DNA from: Castor canadensis
Taxonomy: Eukaryota > Chordata > Mammalia > Rodentia > Castoridae
Reading direction: 5' to 3'
DNA length: 64,000 nt
Assembly: GCF_047511655.1 (NCBI RefSeq)
Contig: NC_133402.1
Span: 61,508,951-61,572,950, forward strand
The translations under genes and the position numbers were made by a program. Below the pieces are notes generated by a model. That model had not been told where the DNA came from and ran no database searches. It saw only the letters and a list, made by a program, of their open reading frames with translations. The number at the start of each line of letters is the position of its first letter. Position 1 is the first letter of the stretch. Positions 58,215-64,000 of the stretch are shown one piece after another.

Positions 58215-58425
58215 TGCTTTTTTTTCTGGCAGTGCTGGGATTGAACTCAGGCCTCGAACTTGCTCGGCCGTTTGAGCCTTTGAGCCACACCCGAATCCTT
58301 TTGCTTTGGGGTTTGTTTCTTAAATAGGGCCTCATGCTTTTGCCCGGGCCAGTCTTGGAACATAACCCTGTATCTCTGCCTGCCAAGTAGCTGGGATTAC
58401 AGATGGGTCCTACCATGCCATCCCC
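58215..58425 (-). repeat. Composite B1-ID SINE
   Basis: Antisense: ggcagtgctgggattgaact, caggcctcgaacttgctcgg, then taaatagggcctcatgcttt and ccaagtagctgggattacag. Confidence 0.85.
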
Positions 58426-58432
58426 TTGAATC

Positions 58433-59430
58433 TGAGTTACTACCTCACACCATATCAAACAAGTTAACTTAAAGCTAACTGTAAGAACTGAAACTATAAA
58501 ACTCTTACAAGAAAACTCAGGTGTAGCCCTTTGTGACCTTGGGTTAGACAATGGTTTCTTTACTGTGACACAAAAGCACTAGTGCTGAGAGAAAAAAGCA
58601 TGAAGCCAGACTTAACAAAATTGAAAACTTTTGTGCTTCTAATAACACCACTGAGAAAGTGAAAAACACCCCACAGACGGGGTGAGATTTGTAAACTCTC
58701 TATCTAAGATGCCCCACAACTCCACATTAGGAAACCAAAACCCCAATTTAAAGATGGATAGAGGACCTGAACAGACAGTTCTCCAAAGAACTGAAGAAAA
58801 ACTCACAAAAAGTCTCTCAGTGTTACCAGGGAGTAGGTGAGTGCAGTTCAAAACCACGATGAGATAAGAGCCACACCCGCCAGCATGGCTGTAGCCAAAA
58901 GAGACAGACAGTGACAGGAGACAGAGACAGGGAGGCCCAGAGGGAGGATGTGTGCCCAAGAATGCCTGTAGACGAATGTTCGTGGCTACATTTTTCAGAA
59001 TAGCTGGAAGGCGGAACCAGCTTAAACATTCAGCAGCTGACATAGGACAGGTGACATGTCCTGAATCCACTCAGTGCGATATTATCCGGGCATAAGAAGA
59101 ATGAAGACTGAAGCACCCTACAATGTGGGCGTCCCCACAAACAGCACACGCAGAGACAGGAGGCGGACACGAAGGCCCCGCGTTGTTTGACTGCCTGAAA
59201 CATCTAGAGGAAGCAGAGAAAGCCCAGAGCCAGAAGGTGGGTTAGTGGCCAGGGTGGGGACAAGTGAGGGGTGGTGGCCGATAGGTACAAAGTTGCTTTC
59301 TAGGGTGACAAAAATGATGCAAAATTAGATTATGAGTCACACAATCTCTAAGTATGCTAGAGTCCACTGATCTGTATACTTTAAATGAGTGAACTTTATG
59401 GTATAGAAATTATATCTTAATCATTTAAAA
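58433..59430 (+). mobile_element. Old L1 3' end
   Basis: gagttactacctcacaccat, gaactgaaactataaaactc, ttgggttagacaatggtttc, tcatttaaaaaaaaaa at the right end. Frames are broken throughout; the 143-codon - frame here is antisense chance. Confidence 0.8.
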
Positions 59431-59445
59431 AAAAAAGGTTTAACG

Positions 59446-59672
59446 AAGCTGGTAGGGTAGCTCATATCCATAATCCCAGCTACTTGGGAAGCATAGTTGG
59501 GAGGACTGAGGTTGGAGGGTAGCCCTAAGCAAAATCTCAAGACTCTACTGAAAAATAATGCAAACAAAAAGGGCTGGTGGTGTGGCTCAAGTGTAGAGTG
59601 CCTGCCTAGCAAGCGTGAGCTCCTGAGTTCAAACCCAATACCACCAAAAAAAGAAAAAAACAAAACCAACAA
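59446..59672 (+). repeat. Composite B1-ID SINE
   Basis: gaagctggtagggtagctca, cataatcccagctacttggg, then gggctggtggtgtggctcaa and ctgagttcaaacccaatacc with an A-rich tail. It follows the poly(A) of the old L1. Confidence 0.9.
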
Positions 59673-59924
59673 GGCTTGGGGGTGGAGAGAGACCTAAGGT
59701 GGAATGTAAACAAAACAAACCAACTCAATTAATTCTATTTCGAATGACTGTCATAACCAAATAAAAGCACAAAGGGAGGAGCAGAGCAGGCCTACTCCAG
59801 GCTCTTTCAGGACATGCTCTCACAGTCAAGGGAGGAGATACTGCCAACAAGTCCTAAGCTGCTGTGAGCAGGTAAACCCAAATGGAAAAACACTTAAAAT
59901 GACACTATTTTTATAACATATATT

Positions 59925-60185
59925 TGTTGGGAAAATGCCGCACATCGCACACAAAGGAGGCTCACGAGAGGTTTCTCATGTCCAGAAGTTTAATAGCAGG
60001 CTGGCTGGCTGAGAGAAAATGGCACAGCAGCTTCTCTTGGAGGGTCTGGCCTTAAGTAGCATTTGGGAGAAAGCAAGGGCTAGGGACAGGCAAAGGGAGG
60101 TGGCAGGAGATAAGGGACAGTGGGCTTTGTTCTGCAAGGGATGAGACCAGCTGCGGCTCAGGCTGCAGAATGGTGGCAAGGGACA
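59925..60185 (-). mobile_element. 3' LTR of a class I endogenous retrovirus
   Basis: About 261 bp with TGT...ACA ends. On - it starts tgtcccttgccaccattctg. It has a TATA-like ctacttaaggc, an ATTAAA signal in ctgctattaaacttctgg, and ends cggcattttcccaaca. The purine-rich aaactgggggaacgataag just upstream on - (about 60189-60210) fits a polypurine tract. The matching 5' LTR lies beyond the right edge. Confidence 0.75.
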
Positions 60186-60317
60186 GTTCTTATCGTTCCC
60201 CCAGTTTTTGTTTATTAAAGAGAGAGGGAGAGGAAAAGGGTTGGGTTATGGGGCACAGTTTGATCCTCTGGCTGATTCTGGCTGGCAGGGGGCAGCACAT
60301 GTTCTCAGGTGGGGTCC

Positions 60318-60960
60318 TTAGGGTTTGGTGTCTTCATAGGGGTTAGCGTGCGGGTCCCCTTGGTGGCCCCAGGGAGGTTGATATTCTTGGAGGAGGAGTT
60401 GATTGAATCTTTGGTTGGTGGCTGCAGTTATGCGATCTAGTAAAAACTTTTGTAAAGTTTTTATAATGCAGGGGAGAAAACTCAGGAGGATAAAGACAAC
60501 AATAAGGGATGCTAGGAAAGGCAGGAGCCAAGAGAGCAGAGGAGATTGAGTCCAGTGTAGGACAGGGGAGTTTCTAGTCCTGCGAAGTTGGATTTCTTCG
60601 CTTAAGCGAGACAGGGTATCAATATTCTGTTCCACTAGGCCTGACTCATTAATGTAGTAACAGCGTTCCTCTCGGAGGAAAAGGCAGGTGCCTCCTTTCT
60701 CAGTGGTTAGAGATCTAGGGCCCTGTGGTTTTGTAAGACAACCTGAGCTAATGAGGTGAGTTGTCACTGAAAGGAGGCTAGAGAAACTGAGGTTGAGTCA
60801 ACAGTGACCTGTAGGTGATTCTCGAAGTCACTGGCTGAGATGAGGCTGTGGCCCAAAACTCCTTCTGCTAGCCCCAATGCAGCAACAGAGGAGACTAGGC
60901 TAATCCTGACCATGACAGGCAAGAAAGCAGCCCTTCTTTGTGGTGGTGAAAGGAGCCAGG
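60318..60960 (-). pseudogene. ERV env, transmembrane (TM) part, broken
   Basis: The last open piece (60318-60767, 149 codons) holds the TM Cys motif region EKGGTCLFLREERCYYINES, a membrane anchor (SWLLPFLASLIVVFILLSFL) and a cytoplasmic tail. The usual C-x6-C-C reads C-x6-R-C here. Upstream, about 60780-60950 in another frame encodes a fusion-peptide-like hydrophobic stretch beginning RRAAFLPVMVR, then an in-frame stop; the immunosuppressive-domain-like LQNHRALDL follows and is ended by a second stop and a shift. Not functional as a whole. Confidence 0.8.
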
Positions 60961-60993
60961 CGAGCTCAGCCTCTCCGTAAAGCTAAGGGACAG

Positions 60994-62416
60994 TTACCAC
61001 CAGAAGGCAGGGACTCGGATGGTGCTATTCACACCGGCGTATAAAGTACCATTGCACCAGAAGGATAGTCCAGAGGGAGGGAAAATCTGTGCTATTAGAG
61101 CAGCAGAGGCCATGTAGTCCCGCCTTGAGGGTGGAATGTTGAGTGAAGTAACAGGTACGAAAGGAAAGTGGGTGTTGGTCTGGCTCAGGTTCCCAGAGAG
61201 GTATAGAGGGCAGTGGGAATAGCATGTTGGGGTATCTCGTATAGAGGTAAGAGTAGGTTTGGAGAGGTTGACGGGGACTGCTGCCAGTAAGGGGCGTTGG
61301 AGGGAGGCACATAGAAAGCAGTGGGTAACATTCATAGGGCTGGTGGAGTTAAGGAACTGTATGGAGGCTTGTATGATTTGGATCCAGGATGAGAGGGTAG
61401 TGGTTGTGGAGCCTTCTGGAAGTTGATCTTGGAGGGTCTTCTCAGTCTCTAAGATGTTTGAGGAAATTTGTACTTGTGAGTGGGGGGCCATGACTAACTC
61501 CCTAGATATCCAGATATGTCCAATGGGAGACTTACTGTACCCATGGGGAAGGTTGTTCCCTTTACCACTGTAACCCATCTTGAGTCCCAAGGGTCACTAA
61601 CTTTGATATAGAACTTGTTGTCTTGGGCATAAAATGTGCCCCTGCCACTGTGGACTAAATGAATGTGGCAAGACCAATAGGGACACCCACCATAGAAGGG
61701 ATCACCACTTTTACAATAGTCTCTACTTCGGTTGTATTGAAAGCAGACAAAGGGGTTGTAAGTGGGAGCTATAGACTACAGGTCAACAGAAATAGTGATT
61801 GCAGAGGAACATCCCTGTATAGGGCAATCAGCGGTTCCTGCAGCACGAGAGACTGAGGCCTGGTTGTGTGTGTAGGTTTCTTGGACCTTGAATCTCCAGA
61901 GATATAATGGAGACAGAGAACTAACTGGAAGGATAGTAAAGATCCAGGTCACAAGAATGAGGAGAGTATAGGAGTAAGGTGCATAGGGCAAGGTTCCCGA
62001 GGCAGAGAGCTGTGCGATGGGGCCATCTCCATTCAGGGGGAGAAGTTGTCCCATAGGCCAACACTCAGGAGAATGGAGACAAGGACAAGAATTACCCACA
62101 GGAAGGGATGGAGTGAAAGCATAGGTGAAGTGATTTACAGTAAGGCCAAGAGTATGTTGGAAAATGAGTAGATTTCTTCAGGAGTAAAGTCTGAGAGTGT
62201 ACCCTGGAGATGGAGATCAGATATCCAATTTATAAAACAAGGGTAGAGAAGGTATGAGAAAGGAAGAAGACTAATCATATTAGGAGGTGGGAAATCTGAA
62301 GTCTCAGAGTAGAGGGTATACAGGAAGGAGTAAAAGTGTGGGCAGGCACTGACAGGAAAGAATGGGAGAGGAGAAATATAGAGAAAAAGTAGGCGGGATG
62401 TTAGATCCCTGGGCAT
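60994..62416 (-). pseudogene. ERV env, surface (SU) part, broken into several frames
   Basis: An ATG at 62416, 12 bases after the pol stop, starts an open piece (to 62135) with a signal-peptide-like N-terminus. A second piece (61776-62099) has a hydrophobic segment and several Cys. A third, with no Met, covers about 61500-61775 and includes the typical YGGCPYWSCH block. The last (60994-61590) has the CXXC motif as HCFLCASL and ends VPAFWW. At least two shifts or stops separate the pieces. Confidence 0.75.
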
Positions 62417-62427
62417 AGGATTTTATT

Positions 62428-63483
62428 TTATTTTTTGGGAGTCTCAGTGGGTGTGTCTCTGTCTTCTGAGACCTTAGGGAGGCAGGAGATCTTCACTTTT
62501 GTTGGTCCTGTAAGGAGAGATTGGCAGATCTTTTGTGGGGCTGCCAACTTTAGATTTTGGATGTGTACCCAAGAAGGGAATCCTGCTAACTTAGCAGCCA
62601 TGGGTGTGGTGAGGATGACCTTAAATGGGCCTCTCCATTTTTCCTGCAGGTAGCCGGGTGTGGTTGTACTTTTTAAATAAACCAGATCTCCCATTTGGCG
62701 GGAGGGAGTTATTTTGGTGGTGTCAGAGGGCTGTGGCAACTGATCATGAGCATAAGACCAAAGGAGAGAGTGAAGAGAGGTAAGGAGAGAATTGAGGAGA
62801 GTTGGGGAAATGTTTGGCTGAACCGTGATAGGGAGGAGTGGGCAGCCACAGAGGAGCTCGAAGGGGCTGAGCATGAGTGGTCTTTTTGAAAGGGCCCGGA
62901 GGTGGAGAAGGGCTAGGGGCAAGAGTTTTGTCCAATCCAGATGGAGTTCAAGAGAGAGTTTGGTGAGTGTGTTTTTTAATGTGCAATTGGCACGCTCAAC
63001 TTTACCTGAAGATTGGGGGTGTAGGGGATGTGGAATTTCCAGTGGATGTTTAAGGCTTGTGCCAATTTTTGGGAAATAGAGGAAACAAACTCAGGCCCAT
63101 TGTCTGATTGCAGGGAGGCCGGGAGGCCAAACCGTGGGATAATATCTGTGACCAGAATTGTTGTTACTGTGGAGGCCCTTTTGTTAGTTGCAGGGAAGGC
63201 TTCCACCCATCCTGTGAAGGTGTCTACCAATACCAAGAGGTATTTAATTTTCTTTACTGGAGGTATATGGGTAAAGTACACCTGCCAGTCCATGGCAGGG
63301 AGACATCCCCTGGCTTGGGGGGTAGGAAAGAGAGGAGGGTCTAATATTGGAGTTGGGGTTTGTGCGCTGGCAGATCAAGCAGGATTGGGTGATCTGTTTC
63401 AGGTAATGTATGTCTCCTGGAGATAGGGAAAGGGATTGGTGGAGAAAGGTGTAAAGAGCATGAAGATTAGGATGAAAAAGCAT
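62428..63483 (-). pseudogene. ERV pol, integrase, broken
   Basis: Order on -: an HHCC-like zinc region ending SCLICQRTN (within 63244-63483), the catalytic core (VLVDTFTGWVEAFPAT, LQSDNGPEFVS), then after a shift in a C5 run (G5 at 63015-63019 on +) the GKVERAN segment with the catalytic Glu. The C-terminal GPY/F-like part is in 62428-62922 (KWRGPFKVILTTPMAAKLAG). The first catalytic Asp, expected in the W-x-x-D-F-T position, reads Tyr (DWQVYFTHI). The second Asp (DNGPEF) and Glu are kept. Confidence 0.85.
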
Positions 63484-64000
63484 ATGTCAATAGAAGAGAA
63501 GAGTTTTAACTTCAGAAGGGGGGAGAGAGAGTTTAGTGGGGGAAAGAGGAAGCTAGGGTAAGGGGGTACATGGCCAATTGGGGTGCAGTTTGGAGGGCTG
63601 CTCGCTTGGCCTCTGTATCTGCTTGGTTATTGCCTCTGGTAATTATGGAGGAGTCAGTCTGGTGGGCTTTGCAATGAGTAATGCCCACCCGGGAAGGGAG
63701 GCATGAAGCCTGTAAGACCTGGGCTATTAAGGCAGCATTGATAATGGGAGTTCTTCTTGTAGTTAGGAATCCCCTTTCCTTCCAGATAGCGGAGTGGGAC
63801 AGTAAAGTGTGAAATGCATACTTAGAGTCAGTGTAAATGTTGCCAGGGTTAGAGCTCTGGCCAGGGCAGTTAATTCTGCCTTCTGGGAAGTAATACCCAA
63901 AGAGAGAGGGTGTGCCCCAATGATGGTGGAATCAGACACGATGGCGTATCCAGCTCTTTGCTGTCCATTGTGAACGAAGGAGCTGCCATCAATGAACCAA
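63484..64000 (-). pseudogene. ERV pol, RNase H domain, partial and frameshifted
   Basis: On -, WFIDGSSF at the right edge holds the first Asp (codon 63988-63990). QKAELTALARAL holds the Glu (63874-63876). A one-base shift near 63840-63850 separates it from IYTDSKYAF (Asp at 63827-63829). HCKAHQTDS and GNNQADTEAK (Asp at 63617-63619) follow. All four acidic residues are kept but are in two frames. A further shift near 63537-63541 and a stop before the HHCC region end the piece. The domain continues beyond the window. Confidence 0.85.

Larger units (their letters stand above)
59925..64000 (-). mobile_element. Class I (gamma-type) endogenous retrovirus, 3' half
   Basis: Provirus on -, entering from the right edge with pol (RNase H, integrase), then env, then the 3' LTR. 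gag, protease and reverse transcriptase are outside. The env layout (CXXC in SU, CX6C-like motif and transmembrane anchor in TM) and the GPY/F-type integrase tail place it with gamma-like ERVs such as the HERV-H/W group. Every reading frame is broken at least once. Confidence 0.9.

Overview
This is one contiguous piece of a rodent nuclear genome. The interspersed repeats point to the beaver/kangaroo-rat group (Castorimorpha), and Castor canadensis is my best guess. The main clue is a very abundant composite SINE: a 7SL/B1-like module with 'ggctcacgcctgtaatcc', then an ID/tRNA-like module with 'tggctcaagtggtagagc' and 'ctgagttcaa', then poly(A). Old B1-like copies, MaLR LTRs of the rodent type and a young L1 agree with this. 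The species call is inference. The rodent call is firm.

Only one protein-coding gene is recognisable. Positions 1-1857 are the last intron of PXYLP1 (2-phosphoxylose phosphatase 1, formerly ACPL2), 1858-2795 its terminal coding exon, and 2796 to about 4460 its 3'UTR, all on +. In human the next gene on the same strand is ZBTB38. A CpG-rich block at about 13540-13990, with an NRF1-like palindrome, two ZNF143/THAP11-like sites and a strong GTGAGT donor, is therefore a good candidate for a ZBTB38 5' non-coding exon and promoter. I find no ZBTB38 coding sequence. Four CTCF-like core motifs lie in the first 11.2 kb, one (7944-7958) a full match to the consensus as I know it.

From about 14 kb to 60 kb the window is intergenic or long-intron DNA filled with repeats: 25-30 SINEs, several built of three or four modules; at least six MaLR (MLT1/MST/ORR1-MT-like) LTRs; an ERVL LTR; three ERV1-like LTRs; old L1/HAL1 fragments; MIRs; and microsatellites. 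The recent-looking items are a 5'-truncated L1 at 47842-49645 with a perfect 15-bp target-site duplication and a 369-codon open ORF2 end, and a 640-bp polypyrimidine tract grown inside an MaLR LTR at 20168-20930. The last 4 kb (59925-64000) is the 3' half of a decayed class I (gamma-type) endogenous retrovirus on -, with RNase H, integrase, env and 3' LTR. It has several frameshifts and stops and has lost key catalytic and disulfide residues.

I found no new multi-gene system. The most unusual structure is an 89-bp inverted duplication (4719-4807 and 5705-5793, 86/89 identical) of an internal piece of the ERVL LTR, placed inside AT-rich DNA about 0.9 kb from its source. It looks like a templated insertion. 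Nearly all other open frames in the window are chance ORFs or lie in repeats. Repeat class calls were made by eye from remembered consensus patterns, without a repeat search.
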